Positions 40,344-50,965 are shown, counted from the stretch's first letter. The stretch: 64,000 nt of DNA from Sinorhizobium sp. BG8 (GCF_016864555.1 NZ_CP044011.1:1407001-1471000), one strand, 5' to 3'. Numbers and translations are program-made. The notes: generated by a model not told the origin, from the sequence alone.

Positions 40344-41162
40344 ATGCCGAGATGGAGCCGTTTCAACATCATTTCCGTCGTGCTCGGTTTTGCGTTTCTC
40401 TATTTGCCGATCGTGCTGCTGGTCGTCTTCTCCTTCAATGAATCGAAGCTCGTCACCGTCTGGGCGGGGTTTTCGACCAAGTGGTACGTCTCGCTCTTCA
40501 ACAACCAGGGCCTCGTCGATGCGGCCTGGGTGACGATCCGCGTGGCGCTGCTTTCGGCTACGGTCGCCACGGTTCTCGGCACGATGGCCGCCCTCTCGCT
40601 CGTGCGCTTCACGCGCTTCCGCGGTCGGTTGCTGTTTTCGGGAATGGTCTATGCTCCGCTGGTCATGCCGGAGGTCATCACCGGCCTTTCCCTGCTGCTG
40701 CTCTTCGTCGCCATCGGTTTCGACCGCGGATTTTGGACCGTGACGCTGGCACACATCACACTGACCATGTGCTTCGTTGCGGTCGTGGTGCAGTCACGCC
40801 TGCTCTCGTTCGACCGATCGATCGAAGAGGCGGCCATGGATCTCGGGGCGACGCCGCTGCGTACGTTCCTGGAGGTGACGCTGCCGGTGATCGCTCCTGC
40901 CGTCTTCTCCGGCTGGGTGCTGGCCTTCACGCTGTCACTCGACGATCTGGTGATCGCAAGCTTCACTTCGGGCCCGGGCGCCACGACGCTTCCGATGAAG
41001 ATCTACAGCCAGGTGCGCCTTGGGGTCACACCCGAAATCAATGCGGCCTGCACGATCCTCATCGGCATCGTGACTGTTGGCGTCATCATCGCTTCGATCA
41101 TGACGAAGCGAAGGGAAACCCAGAAGCAGCGGGACGAACGCGCAGCCTTTGCCGGTATCTGA
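40344..41162 (+). CDS. potI: Polyamine ABC transporter permease PotI
   Basis: 272 residues, PotC/PotI type with six helices; EAA loop IEEAAMDLGATPLRTFLEV and the family segment SLDDLVIASFTSGPGATTLP. It forms the channel with PotH. The stop is next to a terminator shared with the convergent AsmA-like gene. Confidence 0.92.
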   Translation: MPRWSRFNIISVVLGFAFLYLPIVLLVVFSFNESKLVTVWAGFSTKWYVSLFNNQGLVDAAWVTIRVALLSATVATVLGTMAALSLVRFTRFRGRLLFSGMVYAPLVMPEVITGLSLLLLFVAIGFDRGFWTVTLAHITLTMCFVAVVVQSRLLSFDRSIEEAAMDLGATPLRTFLEVTLPVIAPAVFSGWVLAFTLSLDDLVIASFTSGPGATTLPMKIYSQVRLGVTPEINAACTILIGIVTVGVIIASIMTKRRETQKQRDERAAFAGI

Positions 41163-41166
41163 GGAG

Positions 41167-41188
41167 GCGCCCTGTTCAGGGCGCTTTC
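41167..41188. terminator. Compact bidirectional terminator potI / asmA-like
   Basis: A 7-bp stem GCGCCCT / AGGGCGC with a GTTC loop followed by TTTCGTC, 4 bp after the potI stop; the convergent gene's stop (41176-41178) lies in it. Confidence 0.75.
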
Positions 41189-43005
41189 GTCAGCAGGGAA
41201 ACCGGCGAAATCACCGGGTCCGGCCATGATCCGCCCACGAAAAAGCTGACGGTGGGCTTCACCACCGTCGCATCCGACTGCGGGTTGTCCGCAATCGTGC
41301 CGGCGAGTGCGACGCTGCCGGTGCGATAGGGCACAATGCCGGAGAAGGTGAGCGTCTTGTCAGCCCCTTCCAGCTTTGCCCTTCTCACTTCGGCCAGGCC
41401 CCGGTCGATCTTCGCCTCGAAATCGCCGGTGGTGAACTCGAAGACGCCGTTTGTGGCTTCGCTCATGTTGAAGAAGCGGTTCGCGGCGACGAGTTCCTCG
41501 AATGACTGCCGGTTGAAGCCCGTCAGGATCCCGTTGCCCATCCGCAGCCGTACGACACCCGACACGTCGGAACTTGTCGTCGCCCACAGGGGACGGTCGG
41601 TGGAAAGTTCGAAGTCCGCGGTCGCCCGCCCGACGGGCAACGGGCCGGTGAGGCCGAGCGTGTCGATGATGGGCGCGAGGTCGACACCTGAAAGCGTCAT
41701 CTGCAACTGGCCACCGCTTTCGAAACCGCGATCGGCAAGCGCTATGCGCCCGCTCATGCGTCCACCCATGAAGGTGCTGTCGCCGATGTCGAACGATGCG
41801 CTGCCGTCGCCGATCCTCAGACCCGCCGCGACGTCCTCCAGCGCGAAGGGGTCGAACGTGGCCTTCTGGGCCGAAAGGCGCAGATCCACTTCGAGCTGCG
41901 ATGTCAGCGAGGCGTCGTGATCCCCTTGCGCCGCCTTTGCGGAGCCGGGAAGCGGCGAAAAGGCGGAGAGGAGGGACCTCAGATCGATCTCGTCGAACGC
42001 GAGCGTTCCCCCGATCCGCGGTGGCGTCTGGGGTTTCAGATGAAGGTCGAGGACGCCCGTCGCATTCGCATCCTGCAGCTTGAGTTCGAGGTCGTCCAGC
42101 TTGACTGAATAGCCCGTGCTGTTCAGCTTGGCATCCAGGCCGATCTGTCCGAGTTTGCCGACGGCCGAAATGTCCCGGCCCTGCCACGCGAGGAGATGTC
42201 CGAGCGATGGCGTGCTCAGTTGCAGGCTGCCGGCAAAGAAGGTGTTGCCGGAGAGGCTCCCCACGCCTTCAAAGCTTGCGTTCATCGGATCAGAGGAAAG
42301 AGACGTCTTGATCGCGGCGTTGAGCCCGGAAAACAGGGTCAGCGGCCGATCGCAGACGAAGGTCCACTCGGTAACTTCCCCATTCAGGACGCCCCTCAGA
42401 GAGACATCGAGGCTCCGATCCATGCGCGGCCAGCGGATCGTGCCGTTGAGGTCGGTGACGTGATGCTCGACGTTCCTGGTGCGGTCGTCGATCCGTGCCT
42501 TGCCATCGACGATTGTCAGCGTGCCGATTCCGCGATCCGTCTCCACGGACTGATTCTCATCGTTGCTTCGAGCGGCGGTAATCGCGTCCATCAGCCAGCC
42601 GTTCGCACGCCAGTTGAAGGAACCGTCCTCATGACCAACAATCAGGATATCGGGGCGAACGAGTTCGATTTCATCAAAGTCGAGCCTGCCGCGAACGGCG
42701 TCGAGGAGGTCAAACGTCGCCGAGATCCGGTCAGCGGTCGCCAGCTCTCCGCTGTCTCCGCCGGAGCGCGTCAGCTTCACATCGCGCAACGTCACCGTGG
42801 GATATGGCCAGAACTCGATCTGCGGAGGTGCTCCTGCTTCGAGGCGCGCCCCGGTCCATGCGGCGATCGCCTCCTGCAGGTCCTCTTCGATGGCGGCGGT
42901 CGGAACGAGAAGCGGCAATGCCAGCCGGCCGGCCAGGAACACGACGGCGATCGCCGCAGCGGCGCGTATCAAGAACTTCCCGCGAAGAAGGCTCTGGTAT
43001 TTCAT
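41176..43005 (-). CDS. AsmA-family protein
   Basis: 609 residues. An N-terminal membrane anchor (residues 13-36) followed by a long periplasmic region, beta-rich and without motifs for catalysis, typical of AsmA/DUF748-like proteins that sit in the envelope and influence outer-membrane lipid or protein content. The C-terminal AsmA-2-like part includes GNGILTGFNRQSFEELVAAN. Monocistronic, its own start at ATG 43005. Which lipid path it serves cannot be told. Confidence 0.8.
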   Translation of the reverse strand: MKYQSLLRGKFLIRAAAAIAVVFLAGRLALPLLVPTAAIEEDLQEAIAAWTGARLEAGAPPQIEFWPYPTVTLRDVKLTRSGGDSGELATADRISATFDLLDAVRGRLDFDEIELVRPDILIVGHEDGSFNWRANGWLMDAITAARSNDENQSVETDRGIGTLTIVDGKARIDDRTRNVEHHVTDLNGTIRWPRMDRSLDVSLRGVLNGEVTEWTFVCDRPLTLFSGLNAAIKTSLSSDPMNASFEGVGSLSGNTFFAGSLQLSTPSLGHLLAWQGRDISAVGKLGQIGLDAKLNSTGYSVKLDDLELKLQDANATGVLDLHLKPQTPPRIGGTLAFDEIDLRSLLSAFSPLPGSAKAAQGDHDASLTSQLEVDLRLSAQKATFDPFALEDVAAGLRIGDGSASFDIGDSTFMGGRMSGRIALADRGFESGGQLQMTLSGVDLAPIIDTLGLTGPLPVGRATADFELSTDRPLWATTSSDVSGVVRLRMGNGILTGFNRQSFEELVAANRFFNMSEATNGVFEFTTGDFEAKIDRGLAEVRRAKLEGADKTLTFSGIVPYRTGSVALAGTIADNPQSDATVVKPTVSFFVGGSWPDPVISPVSLLTKAP

Positions 43006-43181
43006 AGACTTTGTGGACCTCGTGCTCGCTGAAGTGCGAACGGTGTGGAGAGGGCATAGGCTCTCGCCCTAAAGAAATCAAATGTCATGCGGACGTCGCG
43101 AACCGGCATGCGTGCGATGTAGGGCTCTTTATATTGCGCCGCAACATCTCTATAAAAAAGGGCGTGAGAGTGGAGGACACA

Positions 43182-45133
43182 ATGAGTTCAGAATTGCCCC
43201 TTTGGGAGCCATCGCAGGACGTACTCAAAAACAGCCCGATGGCTGTGTTCATGAGGGCCTGCGGCGAGATCGCGGGTCGCGCGTTCGAGACGTATGAAGA
43301 GTTTCATGCCTGGTCGGTGGAGGACCGCGAGGCGTTTTGGACTGCGCTGTGGGATTTCTGCGGCGTGGTCGGGGACCGCGGAGCCACGGCGCTCGCCAAT
43401 CCCGACCGGATGCTGGAGGCCCGCTTCTTTCCCGAGGCGACGTTGAATTTTGCCGAGAACCTGCTGAGGAAGCATGGTTCTGATCCCGCATTGATCTTCC
43501 GTGGCGAGGACAAGGTTTCCTATTCCTGGTCCTGGGATGATCTGCACGACCGGGTGTCGCGCCTGCAGCAGGCCTTCACCGCGATGGGCATCGGCGAGGG
43601 AGATCGCATCGCGGCGATGATGCCGAACATGCCGGAGACGATCGCCTGCATGCTGGCCACGGCTTCGATCGGCGCCATCTGGTCATCCTGCTCGCCTGAT
43701 TTCGGCGAACAGGGCGTCTTCGACCGGTTCGGACAGATCGATCCCAAGCTGTTCATCGTCTGCGACGGTTACTGGTACAACGGCAAGCTCCAGGATGTCG
43801 CTGAAAAGGTCCGCGCCGTCACGGCGCGATTGAACGTACCGGTTCTCGTCGTTCCCTATGCCGGCGACGCAGAGCAGCTTGCGGCCGGCCTGCCGGGTGC
43901 GAAGGTACTATCGGAGCTGATTGCGCGCTATGACGCGAAGCCCGTGACATTCCGGCGCCTTCCGTTCCACCATCCGCTCTACATCCTCTTTTCTTCCGGC
44001 ACGACCGGCGTGCCGAAATGCATCGTGCATTCGGCCGGTGGCACGCTGCTGCAGCACCTGAAGGAACACCGGCTCCACTGCAGCCTCGTGGAGGGTGAGC
44101 GCCTTTTCTACTTCACCACATGCGGATGGATGATGTGGAACTGGCTGGCGTCTGGCCTTGCAGTCGGTGCGACGCTTTGCCTGTTCGACGGTTCTCCCTT
44201 CGCGCCGGATGGCAATGTCCTTTTCGACTACGCGGCAGCGGAGCGTTTCTCCGTCTTCGGCACCTCGGCAAAGTACATCGACGCAGTGCGCAAGGGCGGT
44301 TTTACCCCGCGCACGACACATGACCTATCCCGTCTTCGGTTGGTCACCTCCACGGGATCGCCGCTTTCTCCCGAAGGCTTCAGCTTCGTCTACGAGGGTA
44401 TCAAGCCCGACGTGCAACTCGCCTCCATATCGGGGGGACCGACATCGTTTCCTGCTTCGTGCTCGGCATACCGCTGAAACCCGTCTGGCGCGGCGAGATC
44501 CAGGGACCGGGCCTCGGCCTTGCGATGGATGTCTGGAACGAGGACGGCAAGCCCGTACGCGGCGAGAAGGGCGAACTCGTCTGCACCAGGGCCTTTCCCT
44601 CGATGCCCGTCATGTTCTGGAACGATCCGGGCGGCGAGAAGTACCGCGCCGCATATTTCGACCGGTTCGAGAACGTGTGGTGCCATGGTGACTTCGCCGA
44701 GTGGACGAGCCATGGCGGCATCATCATCCATGGTCGTTCCGACGCAACGCTGAACCCCGGCGGGGTTCGCATCGGCACGGCCGAGATCTACAATCAGGTC
44801 GAGCAGATGGACGAGATCACGGAGGCGCTCTGCATCGGGCAGGACTGGGATGACGATGTCCGGGTCATCCTCTTCGTCCGGCTGGCGCCGGGCGTCGTGC
44901 TGGATGAAAAGCTCGACAAGGCGATCAGGACCCGTATCCGCACCGGAGCCTCTCCGCGCCATGTGCCGGCGAAAATCATCGCCGTCGCAGACATTCCGCG
45001 CACGAAGTCCGGCAAGATCGTTGAACTAGCCGTGCGCGAGGTGGTCCATGGGCGGCCGGTCAAGAACAAGGAGGCCCTCGCGAACCCCGAAGCGCTGGCG
45101 CTCTTCGAGGGGTTGGAGGAGCTGAAAAGCTGA
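43182..45133 (+). pseudogene. acsA2: Acetoacetyl-CoA synthetase, interrupted by a frameshift
   Basis: Acetoacetate-CoA ligase of the acyl-adenylate family, used for growth on acetoacetate and linked to PHB breakdown. Adenylate motifs: YILFSSGTTGVPKCIVHS, WMMWNWLASGL and, past the break, [21 protein letters not shown] with the C-terminal [16 protein letters not shown] Lys. The frame breaks at the six-G run 44432-44437: one more G restores [17 protein letters not shown] and about 650 residues, normal for the family. The ATG at 43182 has GGAGG upstream. May be a sequence error. The gene symbol follows S. meliloti use. Confidence 0.85.
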
Positions 45134-45289
45134 GGGCCTTGAAAGTCATGGCGACCTTTGCGTCCCGCATCCGCGTTAACGATTTCGGGCCTCGCGAATT
45201 AACCAATCTTTCAAGCGCGTGAGGTGCTTAGCGCCCTGATCCGGTGCAGGTAAGGATTTGTTAAGGTGCGGTGACGCATGGTCAATCCA

Positions 45290-45412
45290 ACTTGAGCACG
45301 CCCAATGGAGGGCGTTGTGGCCAATGCAGGCCACGAACACATGATGACGTTCCTCGAAGCTTTTGTTGGACAGCATTAGACTGATGGGCGACCCCGGGGT
45401 CGCCCTTTTTTT
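45290..45412 (+). ncRNA. Candidate small RNA with three hairpins
   Basis: A gene-free stretch holds three stems in a row: CGCCC/GGGCG at 45299-45314 (loop AATGGA), GTGGCC/GGCCAC at 45317-45334 (loop AATGCA), and a 10-bp palindrome GGGCGACCCC/GGGGTCGCCC at 45386-45405 followed by about eight T. Similar loops and a classical terminator make a trans-acting sRNA likely. The 5' end is not defined and I do not recognise the family. It might alternatively be a long 3' region of the synthetase gene. Confidence 0.5.
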
Positions 45413-45448
45413 GTCTCCGTTTTCCGCTCTCGGGACCGGGCAGAACCT

Positions 45449-47167
45449 TCAGGGATGGCTGGATTGGTCGAGCGAGCGTGAGACCAGGAAGACCGGGATC
45501 AGCCCGGCGGCGATGATGATGACGGCTGCCACCGACGCATCCTCCACCTTGGCGCGCGACGCATCCTCGTAGACCAGCGTGGCAAGGGTGTTGAAGTTGA
45601 ACGGCCTCAGCATAATGGTCGCGGAGAGTTCCTTCATCGACTCGATGAAGACGAGCAGGACCGCCGTCAGCGTGGCGGGTCGCATCATCGGCAGGAGCAC
45701 AGTCAGGAGAGTCTGGCTACTGGTGCGGCCGAGCGTTCTCGACGCCATGTCGAGGTGTGGGGAAAGCTTGTTGAAGCCGGCATCGATCGTGCCTTCCGCC
45801 ATCGTCAGGAAGCGGACTGTGCAGGCGTAGATGATCGCAAGGCCGCTGCCGGACAAGAGTAGTCCCGTCGAAATGCCGAACGTCTCGCGCAGCATCGCAT
45901 CGAGACTGTTGTCGAAACCGGCAAGCGGAATGAGAACCCCCATCGCAAGCACCGTTCCGGGAACGCCGTATCCGAAGGAGGCCAGTCTCCCGGCCGCGAA
46001 TGTCAGCGGCGAACGCGTGGTGCGCGTCGCATAGGACAGCACGAAGGCAAGCGTTACGGCGACACAAGCGGTCGAGGCGGAAATGATGATGCTGTGCCAC
46101 AACGCCGAGAGGAGGCGAAACGAGAGAAACTGGTCGAGCCGATGAACCGCATAGCCGCCGAGAACGAAGATCGGCACGGCGAAGCCCAGGAACGGCGGGA
46201 TAATGCAGAACGTCGTCGCTGCCCACCGCTTCCAACCGGCAAGTTTCAGCCGCACGGGATCGTGGACAGCTGCTGTGGTCTTTTGGCTGGCGAAGCGCTG
46301 TTGCCGCCGCGCCGTGCGCTCGACGACGAGAAGGAGGGCGATGAAGAGAAGCATGACGCAGGCGATCTGCGCTGCGCCCGCGAGGCTTCCCCGATTGAGC
46401 CAGGTGTCGAAGATGGAGAATGTGAGCGTCTGGACGCCCAGATACTCGACAGCGCCGATGTCGTTCAGAGTTTCCATCGACACGAGCGTAAGCCCGACCA
46501 TGATCGCCGGCCTCGCCATGGGTATCTGCACCTTGGCGAAAACGGATAGGGGTCCGGCGCCGAGCGTCCGCGCCACGTCCGCCGCAGTGCGCCCCTGCAT
46601 CAGGAACATCGATCGCGCGGCGAGATAGATATAGGGATAGAGGACGCTTGCGAGCACGACGACGGCGCCGCCGGTCGTCCGGATCTCGGGGAACCAGTAG
46701 TCGCGGCTGGAGTGAAAGCCGAACAACGCCCTCAGCAGGCTCTGCACGGGGCCGGTGAAGGAAAAGAACTCCGCAAAGGCATAGGCCGCGATATAGGACG
46801 GGATCGCGAGCGGAAGCACCAGCAGGCCGGACATCAGCCGGCGCAGCGGAAACTCGCAGCTTGCGACAAGCCAGGCGGTGATGACACCGGTGACGGTCGT
46901 CGCGAGCGATACGCCTGCAAGCAGCAGCAGCGTGCGAACGGTGGCGCGCGGGATGACGTTGCTAACGAGATGCGGCCAGTCGCCATTCGAACTGGAAAGC
47001 GCGATCACGATGATGGCGATGACCGGCATGATGACGATCGCAGCCGTCAGGATCGCTGTTGCGGCCAGCACTGGATGCCGGCCAAGTCCGGACTGCGTTC
47101 TCAGCCGGAGAAACCTGAATCCACTCGGTGCCTGCAAGCGCCTGTCCTCGAGCTGGTCGTGCGCCAA
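45449..47167 (-). CDS. Fe(III)-type ABC transporter permease (fused FbpB/AfuB-like)
   Basis: 572 residues with two permease domains fused in one chain, about 12 membrane helices. Each half carries an EAA-like loop (DVARTLGAGPLSVFAKVQIP in the first; HLDMASRTLGRTSSQTLLTV in the second). This is the FbpB/SfuB/ThiP architecture. The start is TTG with GGAG 7 bp upstream. No binding protein or ATPase is adjacent; an FbpA-like binding protein lies 11 kb away at 58055. Thiamine or other substrates cannot be excluded. Confidence 0.8.
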   Translation of the reverse strand: MAHDQLEDRRLQAPSGFRFLRLRTQSGLGRHPVLAATAILTAAIVIMPVIAIIVIALSSSNGDWPHLVSNVIPRATVRTLLLLAGVSLATTVTGVITAWLVASCEFPLRRLMSGLLVLPLAIPSYIAAYAFAEFFSFTGPVQSLLRALFGFHSSRDYWFPEIRTTGGAVVVLASVLYPYIYLAARSMFLMQGRTAADVARTLGAGPLSVFAKVQIPMARPAIMVGLTLVSMETLNDIGAVEYLGVQTLTFSIFDTWLNRGSLAGAAQIACVMLLFIALLLVVERTARRQQRFASQKTTAAVHDPVRLKLAGWKRWAATTFCIIPPFLGFAVPIFVLGGYAVHRLDQFLSFRLLSALWHSIIISASTACVAVTLAFVLSYATRTTRSPLTFAAGRLASFGYGVPGTVLAMGVLIPLAGFDNSLDAMLRETFGISTGLLLSGSGLAIIYACTVRFLTMAEGTIDAGFNKLSPHLDMASRTLGRTSSQTLLTVLLPMMRPATLTAVLLVFIESMKELSATIMLRPFNFNTLATLVYEDASRAKVEDASVAAVIIIAAGLIPVFLVSRSLDQSSHP

Positions 47168-47233
47168 CGCGGTGCTCCGACGTTCGCCCTCTTGAAAACC
47201 GGGCGTATATGCCGACGCTCTAGCGCAATTGAC

Positions 47234-50200
47234 TTAGCCTGCCAACACGCGCGGTGAGGGAAAGATCACTTCGACCAGTGTTCCTTCGTTGGGAGCGGAG
47301 CTGATCGAGAAGCTGGCGCGGTTGGCGTCGACCATAGCCTTTGTCAGCGGCAATCCGAGGCCGGTTCCTTCGCCGCGGTTGCGGGCGCCCGTCGTCACCT
47401 GGCGGAACGGCTTCATGGCTTGCTCGAGTTCCGCCCGTGTCATGCCGACACCGGTGTCACGGATCCGAAGCACGACGCTGCCGCTTGGCTCATAAGCCGT
47501 CGACACGACGATCTGCCCGCCGGAGGGCGTGAACCGGATGGCATTGGCAAGGATGTTGAGCGCGATCTGCTTGACCGAGCGCTGGTCGGCCACAACCTGG
47601 GGAACGGCCGTCGACAGCGATGTGCGGATGATCACGCGCTGGCTGTTGGCCTGCGGCTGCACCAGCGAAACGGCCTCGGAGACGATCTCGTTCAGCCCGA
47701 CTGCGGTGAATTCGAGATCCATCTCGCCGGCTTCGATCTTTGAAATGTCGAGCAGGTCGTTGACGATGTCGAGGACGTGGCGGCCCGAGCGGCCGATATC
47801 GTTCGCGTATTCGACGTAGCGCGAATGACCGATCGGCCCGAAGCGCTCCGTCGCCATCATGTCGGAAAAGCCGATGATCGCATTCAGCGGCGTACGGATC
47901 TCGTGGCTGACGCGCGCCAGGAAGTCGCTCTTGTGCGCGTTCGCCGTTTCGGCCGCGCGCTTGGCATTGCGAAGTTCCTCTTCGGTCCGCTTCCACTGCG
48001 TTATGTCGCGGATGACGGCGCAGTAACCGCTGGAAGAGGACAGGCGGCCCATCGTCATGAACAGCGGAATGAAGCCGCCGGAGGCCTCGCGGCCGATCAC
48101 TTCCCGTCCGTCGTTGAGAACGCTTGCGACGCCATGGCCGGCAAGACCCGCGAGATAGTCGAGGACAGCCTTCTGGCTTTCATGGGCGAAGAGCATCGCG
48201 AAAGGCTTGCCCCGCGTTTCCTCCTCGTCATAGTTGAAAAGCGCGCTGGCCGAACGGTTCATCGAACGAATCTCTCCGTCCTGCCCGACGACGACGACGC
48301 CATCGGTCGCCGTTTCGAGGATTGACCGCAATTCGTCCGCCTCGACGCGAAGGGCCGCGATTGCCCGCTGCTCGGCGTTGCGTTCCTCCTCGGCAGGCAT
48401 TGCCGGCGACTGCTGGACCAGATGAAGGCTTGGCGCGGTCGCGGCCTGAACGGGCGTGAGCGCCAGCATCAGCGCACTGCTGTCTTCCCATTGGATCGAG
48501 CGAAGTCTCGCACGCACCGATATGGTCTTTTCGCCATCGGCATGGCGGAGCGTCATGGTCCCGTCGGGTCCCTGTTCGCTCTCTTCGGCGTGACCGTCGA
48601 GCAGTGCACCCAGCCCGCCGGCCTCTGCGAGTGTATCCAGCGACTGGTAACCGCTAAGCTTCAGGAATTCCGGATTGGCATGGATCAGTCTGTCGCCGGC
48701 GTGGACGAGCAGCGCAACGGGAAGCGCGTCGGCAACGGCCGTGGTCAGTCCGTAGCGCGAACCCGTATGGACACGGGCGATCGCGCCCTCATCCGCCGCA
48801 GGCAGCATATCGTCGGCGTGGTCGCCTACTTCCAGCCCAGGCCCTTCCTGCAGGGCGTCGGCCGGTGCGCTCACGTCTGCCTTCGCCACGGTCTCTGTGT
48901 TCTCGGCGGAAACGGCGGTGTCGGCCGCTGCTTCCGGCGGCGACTTGCCGGTCGGCAGAACCTGTTCGTCGGCTCCCTTGCCTGCGAAAAGGTCTTCCGG
49001 CTTTCGTTTGCCGAAGGTCTCGCCGAGCTGCCGGGCGATTTCGCGAAACGCCGCCTGCTCCCCGGATGAGAGACCTTCGAACACGCTGCTGAAGCGGCGC
49101 TGTTCGAACTGGACGACCTTGTCCGTGTTGCGGCGGCGGGACGGCTCCACGAGCCGCAGTGCCGGTCTCTCGCCGCGGAATGCGTCGTCCGGCTGTGCTT
49201 CAGCGGTATCGTCGTCTTCGGGGCGACTTTCTGTTACCTGCGCGTCACCTCCCGCTTCTGGCTGTTCGCCTGAGGCTGCGGACAGGGCCTCTTCCCCGGT
49301 CTCTGCGGTCTGTTCGGCGTCGATCTGGTCCGGGAGCTCGCCTTCGACCGGGCTCTCGGATGCCTCCACGAGTGTCGTCGCGCCTGCCTCCGGTTCCGGT
49401 GCGAAAAACTCATCTGCGCTAACAGGCTCAACCAGGGCGCTCGCGGGTGCGGTATCGATTTCGTCCCCGGCAGTCTCTGCGGCAGCGATCGGCGCGACCG
49501 CGTCGTTCGGGGAGATCCGTTTTGTGGATTGATTCGGGTTCTCGACAGCATCGGCGACGCGCACGATGCCGAAGCCGCGGAAACCGTCGAACTCGCGGTT
49601 GCGCGAATAGGTGGGAAGTGCGGCAAGATCGACGGGTACGGCAAGATCCGTATTCTCGACCGGCCAGAGAATGGTCTTGCCGGACCAGGTATCGCGCCGG
49701 CGCAGCAGATCGCTGATCTTGCCGCCCGGGTCGAGATCATAGCGACCGGCGACATCCGTGAAGGCTTCGCCGATGATCGCGGCGGCATGGGGGCCGACAG
49801 CAAGGGCGAATTCCTCGGAGATCTCGCTGAATCGGCCCTGCGCATCGATCTTCCAGACAAAGCGTATCGGGCGGCCGCTCCGGTTGAACACGAAGCCGTC
49901 GGTGCCGGCGCCAGCGGGCTCGGCGGTTGCGCGCGTTTCGGCGACAGGGTCGGCCGCTGCAGGCAGCTGATCTTCCACCGCCATCGTCACGGGCCACTCG
50001 ACACCAGTCTCCTCGGCGTGCTCGTCTTTAGCTTCCTCGGTCGAGGTGTGGGGGACCTTGCCGCCATCATCAGCCGGCGTCTCTTCCACGCTCTCCATGA
50101 ACGTGTGCTGCGGCTCCTCGGCAATGTCAGCAGCCGGAAACTCGACTGTCGCCTGCGCAGGAGGTTCGACTTGGTCGACCGCAACGGGCGCAGGTTCCGG

Positions 50201-50965
50201 GAGCGTGGAGGCAGCTGCCGGGCTCGCGTCGGCCTGGACCGGCGCATGCGGGATTGAGGCGCCTTCCTCGTAGAGCTCGGCGCCGGCATCGAGATTGCCT
50301 ATGATCGTTTCCACGGCGAAGAGGAGGTGGAGCGCGGGATCCGCGGATACGCGGCCGATCGCGGCCGGAAGACGGCCCTTGCCGGTAGCAACCGGCCGCT
50401 TGACCAGCCAGCCTCCGTGCCGCCCCGTGGCCCCGACGAGAAAACGACGCGTTTCCTCGCTCATGGCGAGCGACGGGAAACCTTCCGAGCAGGCAATGAT
50501 CTCTCCATCGGCACCAAGCACCGCCATGTGTGTATCGGGATCGTCGAAGCCGGAGATCATCGCTTCGGCCCGCTCGGTCGGGGTCTCCGCGGCATCGGCG
50601 ATGGGAGCGCTTAACAGAATGGCTTTTTCGCCGTGCCCGACCGCAATCATCTCCACGCGGGCGTTCACGGGAAGGCTGCGGAAGCCGACGCCGATGCGCA
50701 TCATGAATGTGCGCGCATCACCAACCGTCCGCAGCTGTCGGGCGGTCGCCTGGAGCTGCCGGAAGGCAACGTCGCCGCTGGCGGCGCCGGCATCGAGAAA
50801 ATCATAGATGGAGGAGTGCCCGAACAGGTCTGCCCCACGCCCGTTCGACCAGAGAACCTTGTGGAGATCGGAAGAGAAAAGCACCACTGCTTCGCCGCGC
50901 GAAAAGGGTACGCGCACACGCTCATGAACAGCCACATCTATAAAGGGGTACTGCTTTGAGGACAT
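47234..50965 (-). CDS. cbrA: PAS-domain sensor histidine kinase CbrA
   Basis: 1243 residues, PleC/DivJ-like. In S. meliloti CbrA acts through DivK on CtrA and affects cell cycle, succinoglycan and motility. Layout: a PAS-like N-terminal region, PAS near 365-480, an acidic Ala/Glu/Pro-rich linker (about 490-640), PAS near 745-860, PAS near 885-995, HisKA with His1021 in SHEIRTPLNAIIGFS, N box NILANAIRFTPSGG, G boxes DTGVGMT and GTGLGLPLT. No receiver or membrane segment is visible, so it is soluble or peripheral. The ATG at 50965 is downstream of a CtrA-type box. Confidence 0.9.
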   Translation of the reverse strand: MSSKQYPFIDVAVHERVRVPFSRGEAVVLFSSDLHKVLWSNGRGADLFGHSSIYDFLDAGAASGDVAFRQLQATARQLRTVGDARTFMMRIGVGFRSLPVNARVEMIAVGHGEKAILLSAPIADAAETPTERAEAMISGFDDPDTHMAVLGADGEIIACSEGFPSLAMSEETRRFLVGATGRHGGWLVKRPVATGKGRLPAAIGRVSADPALHLLFAVETIIGNLDAGAELYEEGASIPHAPVQADASPAAASTLPEPAPVAVDQVEPPAQATVEFPAADIAEEPQHTFMESVEETPADDGGKVPHTSTEEAKDEHAEETGVEWPVTMAVEDQLPAAADPVAETRATAEPAGAGTDGFVFNRSGRPIRFVWKIDAQGRFSEISEEFALAVGPHAAAIIGEAFTDVAGRYDLDPGGKISDLLRRRDTWSGKTILWPVENTDLAVPVDLAALPTYSRNREFDGFRGFGIVRVADAVENPNQSTKRISPNDAVAPIAAAETAGDEIDTAPASALVEPVSADEFFAPEPEAGATTLVEASESPVEGELPDQIDAEQTAETGEEALSAASGEQPEAGGDAQVTESRPEDDDTAEAQPDDAFRGERPALRLVEPSRRRNTDKVVQFEQRRFSSVFEGLSSGEQAAFREIARQLGETFGKRKPEDLFAGKGADEQVLPTGKSPPEAAADTAVSAENTETVAKADVSAPADALQEGPGLEVGDHADDMLPAADEGAIARVHTGSRYGLTTAVADALPVALLVHAGDRLIHANPEFLKLSGYQSLDTLAEAGGLGALLDGHAEESEQGPDGTMTLRHADGEKTISVRARLRSIQWEDSSALMLALTPVQAATAPSLHLVQQSPAMPAEEERNAEQRAIAALRVEADELRSILETATDGVVVVGQDGEIRSMNRSASALFNYDEEETRGKPFAMLFAHESQKAVLDYLAGLAGHGVASVLNDGREVIGREASGGFIPLFMTMGRLSSSSGYCAVIRDITQWKRTEEELRNAKRAAETANAHKSDFLARVSHEIRTPLNAIIGFSDMMATERFGPIGHSRYVEYANDIGRSGRHVLDIVNDLLDISKIEAGEMDLEFTAVGLNEIVSEAVSLVQPQANSQRVIIRTSLSTAVPQVVADQRSVKQIALNILANAIRFTPSGGQIVVSTAYEPSGSVVLRIRDTGVGMTRAELEQAMKPFRQVTTGARNRGEGTGLGLPLTKAMVDANRASFSISSAPNEGTLVEVIFPSPRVLAG

